A DNA stretch of 64,000 nt from Hymenobacter terrestris (GCF_013377905.1 NZ_JABKAV010000006.1:1-64000); one strand, 5' to 3'. Shown: positions 1-8,468, counted from the first letter of the stretch. Translations and numbers: made by a program. Notes: generated by a model from the sequence alone, not told the origin.

Positions 1-249
1 AGAACGAGCCCCCCGTCGGCGGCGCCCCCCCCACCCCCCAAGGGAACAAACCTCCGCGCGGGGGGGGGGGGGGGGGGGGCCCGGCGGGAAGGAGTGGGTA
101 GGAGGGGGCCGAAGGGTGGGGGGGGGGGGGGGGGGGGGCGGCTCCCCCCCCCCCCCGCCGGTAAAACAAAGGTTGTTGAACCGGGGTAAGGGGGGGGGGG
201 GGGCCACCCCCGCCCCTACGCCGCGCGCTAACTGCCTAGCAGCAGGTAT
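1..249. other. Low-complexity contig-end sequence, probably artefactual
   Basis: Long G and C homopolymers (about 61-79, 117-138, 145-157 and 190-203) alternate with short mixed stretches. No reading frame, hairpin or motif can be supported. The stop codon of the first gene lies just inside 250. The composition is unlike any other intergenic region here, so I read it as unreliable sequence at an assembly edge rather than biology. Confidence 0.7.
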
Positions 250-828
250 TCACCGCACCGCGCCCAGCGTATCAACCTGCGTGATGCGGGCCTGACCCCA
301 GGGGGCGATGCTGATTTGCACGCGCAGGCGGCGACGCTGGCGCATCTGGCGGGTCATGGTTTCGGGCACGTAGTAGCGCTCCAGGCCGTAGCGCAGGCGC
401 AGGCCGCGCCGCCACACGTCCTGCACCGAGCCGCGCAGCACGACCTGCTGGCCGGTGGTGGCGGGCGCCTCGGGGTAGATGCCCACGGCCGCGTAGTCGG
501 TGCCCGCGGGCTGGGGTTCGAGTAGCACGTATGCGGCGTCTTTGCGGCGGGGTAGGGCAGTGCCGCGCCACAGGCTGCCAGGCAGTTCGCTGATCTGATA
601 ACGCAGCCGCAGATGGTCGCCGTAGAGTAAGTCGCGGGGGTCGACGGGCTCGGTTTGCAGCGTGATGTTGCGACCCAGCGCGGCGGTAGCGTAGCCGGCT
701 ACGGCCACGCCCAGCACAAACAGCACCTGCGCCGCCACCAGCCACAGCAGCCAGCGGCGGTGGTGAGTCGGCAGGGCCAGCGCGGGGGCCGGCACCGGAC
801 TGAGGGCAGAAGTAAGCGGCTCGGTCAT
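250..828 (-). CDS. GDYXXLXY domain membrane protein
   Basis: The 192-residue protein has one hydrophobic segment near residues 27-50 and then the family signature in the form GDHLRLRY (about residues 70-77), followed by a basic C-terminal half. Proteins of this family (named for the motif) are usually encoded next to DUF2157 membrane proteins, as here. The start ATG overlaps the TGA of the upstream DUF2157 gene (ATGA), so the two are translationally coupled. Molecular function is unknown; a two-component membrane module is an inference from context. The stop lies close to the poor-quality left edge, so the last codons deserve caution. Confidence 0.75.
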   Translation of the reverse strand: MTEPLTSALSPVPAPALALPTHHRRWLLWLVAAQVLFVLGVAVAGYATAALGRNITLQTEPVDPRDLLYGDHLRLRYQISELPGSLWRGTALPRRKDAAYVLLEPQPAGTDYAAVGIYPEAPATTGQQVVLRGSVQDVWRRGLRLRYGLERYYVPETMTRQMRQRRRLRVQISIAPWGQARITQVDTLGAVR

Positions 829-2048
829 GGCTTAGGGGCAGCGGTGGCGGCGGCCAGGGTACGGGCGGCGCGGCGTTGCAGCCACCAGCTTAGGCCCAGC
901 AGCAGCAGTCCGCCAAGCAGGAAAAACAACGACTTATCGAAGAAGCCCCACGTGAGCTTAAAGTAGGCGACGGCCGTGGTGAGTACGAATAGCACGGTGC
1001 CTAGCGTTACGCGGTCGGGGTTTTGCTCCTGGTGGGCACGTAGCAGCACACTGCCCGAGTAGGCGTACAGCACCACCAGCGTAGCCACGGCCAGCGGCAA
1101 GCCACCCGTGAAGTAGAAGCCCGGCAGCAGCAGTAGCCAGTCGGTGGCGCCGCTGAGACGGCCACGGCGCTGCTTGCCCACCAACGACAGCGCCAGCACG
1201 GCCCCCAGCGCCGCCAGGTAGGGTACCAGCGGTGCCCGCAGCTGCCCGGCGTAGAAGTCCGATTCGCCAAACAAGGCCAGCCCCAGCGTGAACAGGAAGG
1301 CGGCGGCCAGCGGCGGGCCCTGCAACGCCCGGCCGGCGGGGCGGTCGGCCTGCCAGTCGCCGAGGGCGTACACGAGCATGGCCGGAATGAAGAACCAGGT
1401 GATTTTAACGTGCAGGTGGTTTATCAGCAGCGCCGCCTGCCAGAGCAGGCCGCCGGCCAGCACCCCGCCCAGCAAAGCATCGGGCCGGCGCCACCAGTAG
1501 TAGCCCAGCCCCAGGGCCGTGCCGGCGGCCGTTAGGTAGCTGAAGGCCCCGAGCTGCCCGGTGTTGTAGCCCTGCACGATGCCGCTGATGATGACGGTAA
1601 GCAGAAACAGCAGCCGGCTGCGGTAGAGCCACGTGAGGCCCATGCCCGCTGCGGCCCAGGCTACCAGCCCGGTCAGATCGTAGCCGATGAGTTGGTAGAG
1701 CTGGCTGGTGAGCACGATGCTGGCCCCGAACACCACGAGCCCCAGCGCCACCAGGCCCATGCCCAGGCTGGTGTTGCCGCGCCACCGGAAGTACTCGCCG
1801 CCCGCGTAGGCGGCCACCAGCGTGGCCAGCAGCAGCCCCAGCCGCAGCAACTCGGGCAAACTTTGCCAGTTGGCGGCCACCACGCTCAGGGCGCTAAGCA
1901 GCACCAGCAAGGAGCCCAGCAACGGCAGTAGCCCAATAGCATTGGCCTCCGAGGGATACAGGGCCAGCAGCTGCTCGCGCTGCCCCTCGCTTATCACGCC
2001 CCGCCGCACCCACTCCGGCCCATCCGTTTCCAGTAGGTTTCTACTCAT
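825..2048 (-). CDS. DUF2157 family polytopic membrane protein
   Basis: About 407 residues: a short soluble N-terminal stretch (a helix ending GQREQLLALYPSE) followed by roughly ten or more hydrophobic helices, the arrangement of DUF2157 proteins. An ATG at 2048 begins the soluble part (MSRNLLETDG); the frame stays open upstream to 2123, but that extension has no family resemblance and lies in the leader. It overlaps the GDYXXLXY gene by four bases, so this is a two-gene operon. The function is unknown; possible roles as a membrane sensor or transporter accessory are speculative. Confidence 0.8.
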   Translation of the reverse strand: MSRNLLETDGPEWVRRGVISEGQREQLLALYPSEANAIGLLPLLGSLLVLLSALSVVAANWQSLPELLRLGLLLATLVAAYAGGEYFRWRGNTSLGMGLVALGLVVFGASIVLTSQLYQLIGYDLTGLVAWAAAGMGLTWLYRSRLLFLLTVIISGIVQGYNTGQLGAFSYLTAAGTALGLGYYWWRRPDALLGGVLAGGLLWQAALLINHLHVKITWFFIPAMLVYALGDWQADRPAGRALQGPPLAAAFLFTLGLALFGESDFYAGQLRAPLVPYLAALGAVLALSLVGKQRRGRLSGATDWLLLLPGFYFTGGLPLAVATLVVLYAYSGSVLLRAHQEQNPDRVTLGTVLFVLTTAVAYFKLTWGFFDKSLFFLLGGLLLLGLSWWLQRRAARTLAAATAAPKP

Positions 2049-2082
2049 AAAGACGAATGTAAGCGTCGCCGAGCCAAATGAC

Positions 2083-2655
2083 TTATAGCAAAATACGGAA
2101 CAACCCGCTGCCTGCGAAATCAAACCCCAGTCCGAGCCCCGGATTCTGGATGCAGGCCCAGCCCCTATTTCCTAAAAGCCTATTCATCCTCTCGATGTAA
2201 TCAACAATAGCATTTTTGTCGTGACCCAACAGGCTGTCAATATCAAGCGCTTCGGAGAGCAGCCCGAAGTTTCCCAAATCCAACACCAGACACATGCCCG
2301 AATCAGTGGCAAAAACGGGTGTTTCCTTCGCCACGGCAGCCTCTACCTCTGCTCTCACTTCAGAATGGAAGTGGTGTATGCAGCTGACTGGAATCGTTAG
2401 GCGGTCATTGCTCTTGCTGACCTTGCTATAACCCAGCAAGACCCATCCGCCATAAGGAAAGAAAGCAGATTCAAGCTGCTGAATAAACTGAATCGGGGAT
2501 TTTATTACTTCTGCCATATCAAGGGCGGCAACATTTTCCCTTATATCCAGCAGATACAGCGGGTCGACAAATAGTAGGTGGCCGGATAAGATTTCCAGCT
2601 CAACCGGAGTCCCTTCCGAAGAATATTGTTGCATTGATTTGGCAGCTTCATCCAT
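2083..2655 (-). CDS. Hypothetical protein of low GC, coupled to mnmD
   Basis: About 190 residues, soluble, acidic, without signal peptide or recognised domain; the middle reads PVFATDSGMCLVLDLGNFG. The ATG at 2655 overlaps the mnmD stop (TGATG), which decides the start and suggests coupled translation. Base composition is clearly more AT-rich than both flanks, with codons such as ATA, TTT and AAT that are rare in neighbouring genes. That argues for a recently acquired orphan inserted exactly at the end of mnmD. Size and composition resemble small immunity-type or phage-derived proteins, but I cannot assign it. Confidence 0.6.
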   Translation of the reverse strand: MDEAAKSMQQYSSEGTPVELEILSGHLLFVDPLYLLDIRENVAALDMAEVIKSPIQFIQQLESAFFPYGGWVLLGYSKVSKSNDRLTIPVSCIHHFHSEVRAEVEAAVAKETPVFATDSGMCLVLDLGNFGLLSEALDIDSLLGHDKNAIVDYIERMNRLLGNRGWACIQNPGLGLGFDFAGSGLFRILL

Positions 2656-3335
2656 CACTGCTTCCACGCCCGCGTCATCTCGCGCTTGCCGGGCGGGCCG
2701 GGAATGGCCTCGGTCTGCCAGCCTGTGGCCCGCAGGCTGCGCTTGAAGCTGCCCTTGGCGCAGTAGCTTACCAGGCAGCCGCCCGGCGCGGCGGCCGCGT
2801 ACAACTGCCCGAACACGGCGTCGGTCCACATGTCGGGCTGCTTGTCGGGGGCGAAGGCGTCGAAGTAAATGACCTGATAAGCCTCATCGTTCAACGCCAG
2901 CGCCTGCAACTCGCCGGACAGCTTGCGCAGCGTGAAGCCGGACGTGAGGGCTACTGGCTTCTCCCAAACCGCCTCGTGCAGCTGCTGTCGGAACGCGGAT
3001 AGCGGCGGTTCCTGCAGCTCGGGGGCCGTGGCCAGCCCGCGTACCAGTTCCCAGGGCAGCGGGTGCTTCTCCACGGTATCGTAGCCGATGGGCACTGCCG
3101 CCGTCAGGCTGCGCTCCAGGGTGAGCAGCGCGTTCAGGCCGGTACCGAAACCAACTTCCAGCACTCGCACCGGGCCGGTGGCAGCGACCAGAAAGGGTTC
3201 GAGGCCGGCGGCCAGGTACACGTGCCGGGCTTCCTGCACGGCCCCGTGGGTGCTGTGGTAGTGCTCGTCGAGGGCCGGTACGTAGAGCGTGCCGGAGCCG
3301 TCGGCAGTGGCGCGGAGTTGCACTTCGGGGTGCAT
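2655..3335 (-). CDS. mnmD: tRNA 5-methylaminomethyl-2-thiouridine methyltransferase (MnmD)
   Basis: The 226-residue protein carries a Rossmann SAM-binding motif (VLEVGFGTGLNAL, about residues 54-66) and the acidic YFDAFAPDKQPDMWT motif typical of the MnmC1/MnmD methyltransferase domain, then SYCAKGSFKRSLRATGW near the C-terminus. It methylates the aminomethyl group at U34 of tRNAs in the mnm5s2U pathway. There is no fused MnmC2 FAD domain, so it is the stand-alone MnmD form. The ATG at 3335 (MHPEVQL) is preferred; an upstream in-frame ATG at 3383 sits in a heptad array beside a palindromic repeat. The downstream gene overlaps its stop. Confidence 0.88.
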   Translation of the reverse strand: MHPEVQLRATADGSGTLYVPALDEHYHSTHGAVQEARHVYLAAGLEPFLVAATGPVRVLEVGFGTGLNALLTLERSLTAAVPIGYDTVEKHPLPWELVRGLATAPELQEPPLSAFRQQLHEAVWEKPVALTSGFTLRKLSGELQALALNDEAYQVIYFDAFAPDKQPDMWTDAVFGQLYAAAAPGGCLVSYCAKGSFKRSLRATGWQTEAIPGPPGKREMTRAWKQ

Positions 3336-3341
3336 GATTCT

Positions 3342-3378
3342 TGAGTAATTAGTGGATAGTGTTTCGTGCTTAGCTGAA
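3342..3378. repeat. Degenerate 7-bp-period array
   Basis: Successive heptamers can be read as GAGTAAT, TAGTGGA, TAGTGTT, TCGTGCT, TAGCTGA. It lies between the mnmD start and palindromic repeat copy 1 and belongs to the same loose TTAGNNN-type family seen at 21.4, 26.1, 28.4, 37.8 and 43.7 kb. Confidence 0.45.
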
Positions 3379-3380
3379 CG

Positions 3381-3511
3381 CAAAGAACGTCATTCAGAGC
3401 GCAGCGAAGAATCTCGCGTGCTGACGTTGCGAAGCTTGTACTGAGCCGTTTGACGGCCGTTATACTATAAGCACGCGCGGTTCTTCGCTGCGCTCTGAAT
3501 GACGTTCTTTG
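3381..3511. repeat. Palindromic intergenic repeat, copy 1 (subtype A)
   Basis: Left arm 3381-3420 and right arm 3472-3511 are reverse complements over about 40 bases with two or three mismatches. The arms begin CAAAGAACGTCATTCAGAGC. The 50-base centre is not conserved. The subtype A arm recurs at 28452-28555. The right end lies close to the thioesterase start, so the TTG codon at 3509 inside the repeat is not taken as a start. Confidence 0.85.
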
Positions 3512-3547
3512 TCAGCAAAGAAGCTCTCCCCACTAAGCTCTAACAAT

Positions 3548-3976
3548 ATGCCCCGCGTCAAGGTCAATCTGCCCGAAAAATTCCTGTTCACCGTCGAGCT
3601 GCCCATCCGCATCACCGACCTCAATTACGGGGCCCACCTCGGCAACGATGCCCTGCTGAGCCTGCTCCACGAGGCCCGGGTGCAGTTTCTGGCCCACCTC
3701 GGCCACCCCGAGTTCGACGCCGCCACCGGCCTAGGCCACATCATGGCCGATGTGGCCATCGAGTACAAGGGTGAAGGTTTCCACGGCGACATGCTGCGCA
3801 TCCAAATGGCGGCCGATGACCTCAGCAAGTACGGTTTCGACCTCGTGTACGCCGTGGCCACCACCAGCGGCCGCGAAATTGCGCGGGCCAAAACCGGCAT
3901 GCTCTGCTTCGATTACAATACCCGCAAGCTGCGTACGCTGCCCGAGGACTACGCCGCCCGCCTGCGCGGCGAGTAG
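3548..3976 (+). CDS. Acyl-CoA thioesterase, hotdog fold
   Basis: 142 residues of a single hotdog domain. The start of the domain (IRITDLNYGAHLGNDALL) matches the 4-hydroxybenzoyl-CoA thioesterase/YbgC-like group, in which the Asp of the D-x-N-x-x-x-H region is catalytic. It probably hydrolyses acyl-CoA thioesters in the cytosol; substrate unknown. The ATG at 3548 is chosen because the upstream in-frame TTG lies within the palindromic repeat. It is a single plus-strand gene convergent with the aminopeptidase downstream. Confidence 0.8.
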   Translation: MPRVKVNLPEKFLFTVELPIRITDLNYGAHLGNDALLSLLHEARVQFLAHLGHPEFDAATGLGHIMADVAIEYKGEGFHGDMLRIQMAADDLSKYGFDLVYAVATTSGREIARAKTGMLCFDYNTRKLRTLPEDYAARLRGE

Positions 3977-4022
3977 CACCGCTGGCTCCTTTGCCTCGGC
4001 GCCGGCTTCGAGCGGTTTCAGC

Positions 4023-5681
4023 TTACAACTCTGGCAGCCGGAAGGTATCCAGGGCGCTGGGCTGGGCCATCAGTGCCTCGATGTCGGCCACGGTGCGCGG
4101 AGCTTCGCGCGAGAGGTTTTCGTAGCCGGTGGGCGTGATAAGCAGATCGTCTTCGATGCGCACCCCGATGTTCCACCACTTCTGGTCGCAGGGGCTGCCC
4201 GCGGGAATATAGATGCCGGGCTCGACTGTTATTACGTTGCCGGCTGCCAGCGGACCGTAGTTGCCTCGGTCGTGCACATCAAGGCCCAGGTAGTGGCTGG
4301 TGCCGTGCGGGAAGTAGCGCCGCGCCTCTTCGGCCTGATTGATAATGCCCAGTTTCAGCAAGCCCTCGGTTACCACTTTGCGGGCGGCCTGGTCGGGGGC
4401 CTGGAAGTTGGCGCCGGGCTGGCTGGCCGCAAAGCCGGCTTCCTGAGCGGCCAGCACCAGTTCGTAGATCTGGCGCTGGGCGGGGCTGAACTTGCCGCTG
4501 GGCGTAATGGTGCGCGTTACGTCGGCCGAGTAGCCGCGGTATTCGGCCCCGCAGTCCATCAGCACCAGCTCGTTGCCTACCAGTGGCTTATCGTTGGTTA
4601 TATAGTGTAGAATGCAGCCGTTGGCACCCGCTCCCACAATGCTGGGGTAGCCCTCGAACTCGGCGTCGTACTTGCGGTACACAAACTCATGAATGCCCTG
4701 TAGCTCCCGCTCGCCCAGGCCAGCGTGGGTGGCCTTCATCACCTCGCGCTGGCCGGCGGCGCTGATGCGTACGGCGCGCCGAAGCAGGGCAATTTCCTCA
4801 GCCGTTTTCATGGCCCGCAGCTCGTTGAGGGCGCTACTTAAGGTGGCCGTATTAAAGCGCAACACAGGCCGGGCGGCCAGCGCCTGCTGCCGCTCGGCGT
4901 CGGTCGAGGCTTTTAGGTAACCCTGCACGTAGGCATCCTGCGCCACCGAGGGCCGCTGCCGAATCCGGTTTTCAAGCATCTGCCGGGTACGGTCGGCGCT
5001 GCCAACGCCCTGTTGCTGCATGGCTTGGTGTAGCGCCTCCTGCCGGGGGTCGAAGCCGGCGGGCACGGCGGCCTGTCGGCGGAACGTATCCAGCAGGTCG
5101 TGGAGGTCAGCTGGGTCGGAAGAATCGTCACGCACATCGGCGGGCAAGTCCAGCAGCAGCACTTGGCTGAAATCGGCCCAGCGAATACTGGTTTTGGCAA
5201 ACTCCTGGTTATCGGCCGCGAACTGTAGCCCCAACTGCTGCCGGGCGCCTTCGGTACCCAGGCGGCGGCCGTTCCACTGCTCGCGTCGGGCGTCGCGGGG
5301 CTGCACAAACAGGGCCTCGGTTATGCCCGGCTGCCCGTTCAGCGTTTGGGGCTCTTTGAAGAGGACCAGCACGGCGTCGGGCTCCTGGTAGCCGGTGAGG
5401 TAGTAGAAATCAGGATTCTGGTGGTAGATGTAGTCGACATCGTTGGCCCGGTTGCGCACGGGCGCGGCAAACAGCACGGCCACGGCACCCGGCGGCAGCG
5501 CCTGCCGCAACAACTCACGCCGCTGCTTATGAAAAGCGGGGCTCAGCGCATCAGCGGGCCGGGCCGGGAGGGCAGCGGTAGCAACAGCTGTCGGCTGGGC
5601 AAAAACCGGAGCCACAGACAGCAGCAGGCCGACCGCTACACACAGCGGCCTCAAACTGGAAGGAAAGCAAAAAGCGGGCAT
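4023..5681 (-). CDS. Secreted Xaa-Pro aminopeptidase (M24B, aminopeptidase P family)
   Basis: About 552 residues. A signal peptide (start ATG 5681, hydrophobic core ending SVAPVFAQ) precedes an AMP_N domain (about residues 50-200) and an M24 creatinase/aminopeptidase catalytic domain. The dinuclear metal ligands are visible in order: the Asp pair in LMDCGAEYRGYSADVTRT, His in HGTSHYLGLDVHD, Glu in VEPGIY and Glu in RIEDDLL. It should cleave N-terminal residues before proline from peptides outside the cytoplasm. A 26-residue N-terminal extension from an ATG at 5759 would bury the signal peptide and is less likely. Confidence 0.88.
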   Translation of the reverse strand: MPAFCFPSSLRPLCVAVGLLLSVAPVFAQPTAVATAALPARPADALSPAFHKQRRELLRQALPPGAVAVLFAAPVRNRANDVDYIYHQNPDFYYLTGYQEPDAVLVLFKEPQTLNGQPGITEALFVQPRDARREQWNGRRLGTEGARQQLGLQFAADNQEFAKTSIRWADFSQVLLLDLPADVRDDSSDPADLHDLLDTFRRQAAVPAGFDPRQEALHQAMQQQGVGSADRTRQMLENRIRQRPSVAQDAYVQGYLKASTDAERQQALAARPVLRFNTATLSSALNELRAMKTAEEIALLRRAVRISAAGQREVMKATHAGLGERELQGIHEFVYRKYDAEFEGYPSIVGAGANGCILHYITNDKPLVGNELVLMDCGAEYRGYSADVTRTITPSGKFSPAQRQIYELVLAAQEAGFAASQPGANFQAPDQAARKVVTEGLLKLGIINQAEEARRYFPHGTSHYLGLDVHDRGNYGPLAAGNVITVEPGIYIPAGSPCDQKWWNIGVRIEDDLLITPTGYENLSREAPRTVADIEALMAQPSALDTFRLPEL

Positions 5682-5833
5682 AGCGGCCGAATCAGACAGG
5701 TTACCGGCGCGGAGTGCGGCAGCGGGGCCGGAAGTTACGGCTTCGGGTTGGTTGGACAAGTCGCACGGAGCCTACCCGATCGGCCCGGAAGCAGTAAACG
5801 GCGCAGTAAGGCATTACCATCGGCCCGCAACGA

Positions 5834-5896
5834 CACAAAGCTTCCGCGGCAGGTCCTGATTGAGATTCAATCGGGACCTGCCGCGGAAGCTTTGTG
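5834..5896. terminator. Very strong hairpin downstream of rpmB
   Basis: Arms 5834-5861 and 5869-5896 are reverse complementary over 28 bases with one mismatch around a 7-base loop. It begins CACAAAGCTTCCGCGGCAGG. It sits about 40 bases beyond the rpmB stop on the minus strand and lacks a clear U-tract, so it may act as terminator, RNA-stability element or a lone palindromic repeat. Confidence 0.6.
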
Positions 5897-5937
5897 CTAA
5901 CCAGTCAGCTTATTTCTCTAGAAGAGAAACGGGAAAG

Positions 5938-6177
5938 CTAGTACGTGATGAAGCCTTGCTCCTTCGCCTTCTTCAGGACGGCCATAATGCCGTTCTTGTT
6001 GATGGTGCGGATGGTGCTGGTAGCTACTTTCAAAGTAACCCAAGCATCCTGCTCGGGGATGTAGAAACGCTTCTTCTGCAGGTTCGGGTAGAACTTGCGC
6101 TTGGTTTTGTTGTTGGCGTGCGAAACGTTGTTGCCTACGCGGGTACGCTTGCCGGTCAGATCACAAACTCGGGCCAT
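5938..6177 (-). CDS. rpmB: 50S ribosomal protein L28
   Basis: The 79-residue basic protein matches L28 throughout: [20 protein letters not shown] at the N-terminus, then [14 protein letters not shown] and the C-terminal [10 protein letters not shown] segment. It is a structural protein of the large ribosomal subunit. L28 is often paired with rpmG (L33), but no L33 reading frame is adjacent here. A TTTG/TTTG-type promoter lies 45-75 bases upstream. Confidence 0.97.
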   Translation of the reverse strand: MARVCDLTGKRTRVGNNVSHANNKTKRKFYPNLQKKRFYIPEQDAWVTLKVATSTIRTINKNGIMAVLKKAKEQGFITY

Positions 6178-6220
6178 GATATCAGGAACTTAGTGGTTTC
6201 AATTCGGAAAAACAGGGCCG

Positions 6221-6250
6221 CAAAGATCGGAATAATCTGGCAGGAACAAA
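6221..6250 (-). promoter_or_regulatory. Candidate Bacteroidota promoter of rpmB
   Basis: Reading the minus strand, TTTG (6250-6247), 18 bases, then GATCTTTG (6228-6221), which matches the -33 TTTG and the TTTG half of the -7 TAnnTTTG. The TA of the -7 box is replaced by GA, so this is an imperfect match. Confidence 0.4.
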
Positions 6251-6274
6251 ACCCGCGCCCTGAAAAATAGCGGA

Positions 6275-6475
6275 TTAGCCGCCGGATTTCTTATTTAAAC
6301 CCGGCTTTTCGCCTTTTGCCCCCTGCCATGGGCAGTGCCGGCAGCCGTTGCCGCAACAAAAGCCCCGGCGGCGGTGGTACTGCTCGGTGAACACCATATA
6401 GCCCTCCGGCGTGAGGTAAAAGTCGCCGGGCTGCAGGGGTTTGCTCAGGAACGCGGCCAGGCGGGCGGCGCTCAT
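6275..6475 (-). CDS. DUF5522 family small cysteine-rich protein
   Basis: 66 residues. The core FYLTPEGYMVFTEQYH is followed by RRGFCCGNGCRHCPW, the four-cysteine signature of DUF5522. The cysteines suggest metal binding, but no function is established to my knowledge. The ATG at 6475 overlaps the ridA stop by four bases (ATGA), so it is coupled to ridA; the longer reading from an upstream start would run inside ridA. Confidence 0.8.
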   Translation of the reverse strand: MSAARLAAFLSKPLQPGDFYLTPEGYMVFTEQYHRRRGFCCGNGCRHCPWQGAKGEKPGLNKKSGG

Positions 6476-6864
6476 TGGGCGGCGGCGGCAGGCAGCACGG
6501 CCACGCACTCAATCTCGACCAGCGCATCGAGCGGCAGCCGCGACACCTCGACGGTGCTGCGGGCCGGACGGTGCGCACCAAACACGTTGGCGTACACGGC
6601 GTTCATGCGTGGAAAATCAGCGAAATTCTTCAGAAAAACAGTGGTTTTCACGATGTCGGCCAAGCCCAGGCCGCGGGCCGACAGCACGGTGGCCAGGTTG
6701 GCCAGCACCTGCCGGGTCTGGTCTTCGATGGTCAGCGCTTCTACCCGGCCCGAAGCCGGAATTATGGGCGTCTGGCCCGAGCAGAACACAAAACCGTTGG
6801 CTTCGATGGCTTGGGCATAGGGCCCTACGGCCGCGGGGGCATCCGGATGATGAATGATTTGCAT
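6472..6864 (-). CDS. RidA family reactive-intermediate deaminase
   Basis: 130 residues with the complete RidA/YjgF fold markers: GPYAQAIEANGFVFCSGQ near the N-terminus, the catalytic Arg in ARSTVEVSRLP and the Glu in VEIECVAV. It hydrolyses reactive enamine/imine intermediates (for example 2-aminoacrylate) produced by PLP enzymes. A PLP-dependent ornithine aminotransferase is divergently transcribed next door, a sensible functional neighbour. The ATG at 6864 gives the canonical N-terminus (MQIIHHPDAP). Confidence 0.88.
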   Translation of the reverse strand: MQIIHHPDAPAAVGPYAQAIEANGFVFCSGQTPIIPASGRVEALTIEDQTRQVLANLATVLSARGLGLADIVKTTVFLKNFADFPRMNAVYANVFGAHRPARSTVEVSRLPLDALVEIECVAVLPAAAAQ

Positions 6865-6868
6865 AGAC

Positions 6869-6876
6869 CAAAGGTA
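6869..6876 (-). promoter_or_regulatory. -7 box upstream of ridA
   Basis: TACCTTTG on the minus strand, a perfect TAnnTTTG, four bases before the ridA ATG. No convincing TTTG at the -33 position. The spacing implies a leaderless or near-leaderless transcript. Confidence 0.5.
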
Positions 6877-6910
6877 AGTCCGGCAGCCGGATCGGGCCCG
6901 GGGCTGGGTA

Positions 6911-6944
6911 TTGGCAAGGGCGAAGCGGGTTTTACGTAACTTTG
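6911..6944 (+). promoter_or_regulatory. Promoter of ornithine aminotransferase
   Basis: TTG at 6911-6913 and a perfect -7 box TAACTTTG at 6937-6944, separated by 23 bases. The ATG of the gene is 30 bases downstream. Confidence 0.5.
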
Positions 6945-6974
6945 AGCATATCACGCCTTAACATTCGTTCTGCT

Positions 6975-8246
6975 ATGTCCGTTACTTCCCATCCCACCGC
7001 CACCGCTCAACCCACCGCCACGCTCACCCGCAGCCAGGAAATTATGGCGCTGGAAGACCAGTATGGCGCCCACAACTACCACCCGCTGCCCGTGGTGCTG
7101 AGCCGGGGCGAGGGCGTGCATCTGTGGGACGTGGAGGGCAAGCACTACTTCGACTTCCTGTCGGCTTACTCGGCCGTGAACCAGGGCCACTGCCACCCGC
7201 GCATCATCGGGGCCCTCACCGAGCAGGCCCAGCGCCTCACGCTCACGAGCCGGGCATTCTTCAACGACCAGCTCGGGGCGGCCGAAAAGCAGCTCTGCGA
7301 CATCTTCCGGTACGACAAGGCATTGCTGATGAACTCCGGGGCCGAAGCCGTAGAAACGGCCCTCAAGCTGGCCCGCAAATGGGGCTACCAGGAGAAGGGC
7401 ATTGCCCCCAATCAGGCCCGTATTCTGGTAGCCGAGCATAACTTCCACGGTCGCACCACCGGCATCATCTCTTTCAGCACCGACCCTGATTCGACCACCG
7501 GCTTCGGCCCCTACGTGCCCGGCTACGAGGTAGTGCCCTACGACGATTTGGAGGCCCTGGCCGAAGCGTTAAAGGACCCGCAGGTGTGCGCCTTTATGGT
7601 CGAGCCCATTCAGGGTGAGGCCGGCGTGATGGTCCCTTCAGAAGGCTACCTGTTCAAGGCCGCCGCGCTGTGCCGCGAGCATAACGTGCTGTTTATTGCC
7701 GATGAAATTCAGACCGGCTTGGGGCGCACCGGCGAGCTGCTGGCCGTCTGTTACGAAGGTGTACATGCCGATATCCTGATTCTGGGCAAGGCCCTGAGCG
7801 GGGGCGTGCTGCCGGTGTCGGCGGTGCTGGCCCGCGACGAAATTATGCTCACCATTCAGCCCGGCCAGCATGGCTCTACCTTCGGTGGCAACCCGCTGGC
7901 CGCCGTGGTTATGCGCGCCGCCCTGGATGTACTGATCGACGAGAAGCTGACCCAAAACGCCCGTGCCCTGGGCGAGGTGTTCCGCGAGCGGATGCGCCAG
8001 GTGCAGGCCAAGCGGCCCGAAGTAGTACAGCTGGTGCGCGGCAAAGGCCTGCTGAACGCCGTGGTGATTACGCCCGCCGCCGACGGCCGTACAGCCTGGG
8101 ACGTGTGCGTGAGCCTGATGGAGCGCGGCGTGCTGGCCAAGCCCACCCACGGCGACATCATCCGCTTCGCCCCGCCGCTGGTTATCAACGAAGAGCAGCT
8201 CCATGAGGCCTGCGACGTGATTGAGGAAGTAATCCTGGCTTTCTAA
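6975..8246 (+). CDS. rocD: Ornithine-oxo-acid aminotransferase
   Basis: 423 residues, class III aminotransferase. The N-terminal motif [19 protein letters not shown] and the [15 protein letters not shown] segment are those of ornithine aminotransferase. The PLP lysine is Lys272 in [10 protein letters not shown], preceded by the [11 protein letters not shown] motif. It converts ornithine and 2-oxoglutarate to glutamate semialdehyde and glutamate, linking arginine and proline metabolism. ATG 6975 chosen after the TAACTTTG -7 box; the longer frame would start inside the promoter. Single gene, followed by two overlapping hairpins. Confidence 0.93.
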   Translation: MSVTSHPTATAQPTATLTRSQEIMALEDQYGAHNYHPLPVVLSRGEGVHLWDVEGKHYFDFLSAYSAVNQGHCHPRIIGALTEQAQRLTLTSRAFFNDQLGAAEKQLCDIFRYDKALLMNSGAEAVETALKLARKWGYQEKGIAPNQARILVAEHNFHGRTTGIISFSTDPDSTTGFGPYVPGYEVVPYDDLEALAEALKDPQVCAFMVEPIQGEAGVMVPSEGYLFKAAALCREHNVLFIADEIQTGLGRTGELLAVCYEGVHADILILGKALSGGVLPVSAVLARDEIMLTIQPGQHGSTFGGNPLAAVVMRAALDVLIDEKLTQNARALGEVFRERMRQVQAKRPEVVQLVRGKGLLNAVVITPAADGRTAWDVCVSLMERGVLAKPTHGDIIRFAPPLVINEEQLHEACDVIEEVILAF

Positions 8247-8263
8247 CAGCAACAGCAATTAAG

Positions 8264-8361
8264 CCGGGCTGTCGCGCAATTATAGAGTTACCCGACAGCC
8301 CGGGCTGCTTACCACGAACGGCCCACCTTCTGGCGGGCCGTTCGTCGTGGTAAGCAGCCCG
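8264..8361. terminator. Two overlapping hairpins after rocD
   Basis: Hairpin 1 pairs 8264-8274 with 8293-8303. Hairpin 2 pairs 8301-8324 with 8335-8361 (about 24 bp, one 3-base bulge). Three bases are shared, so they exclude each other in full length. No U-tract follows. Transcription termination is the simplest role. Confidence 0.5.
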
Positions 8362-8460
8362 TTCATCGGGTGGGCAGTACTGCCGCCGACAGTTTCGGGG
8401 AATTGGTGGTGCACAACTTAGGGTTGAACGAAGAAGCCGGCAGGCAGCCTGTAGGGCCGG

Positions 8461-8468
8461 TACTTTTG
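8461..8468 (+). promoter_or_regulatory. -7 box upstream of small lipoprotein
   Basis: TACTTTTG, a perfect TAnnTTTG, 29 bases before the ATG at 8498. No clear -33 TTTG. Confidence 0.45.

Noticed and set aside
1..249. G-runs as quadruplex or telomere-like structure
   Set aside because: Uniform long homopolymers at the edge of the sequence are better explained by poor base calling.
5860..6270. 136-codon plus-strand frame over rpmB
   Set aside because: Starts within the strong hairpin and is antisense to L28.
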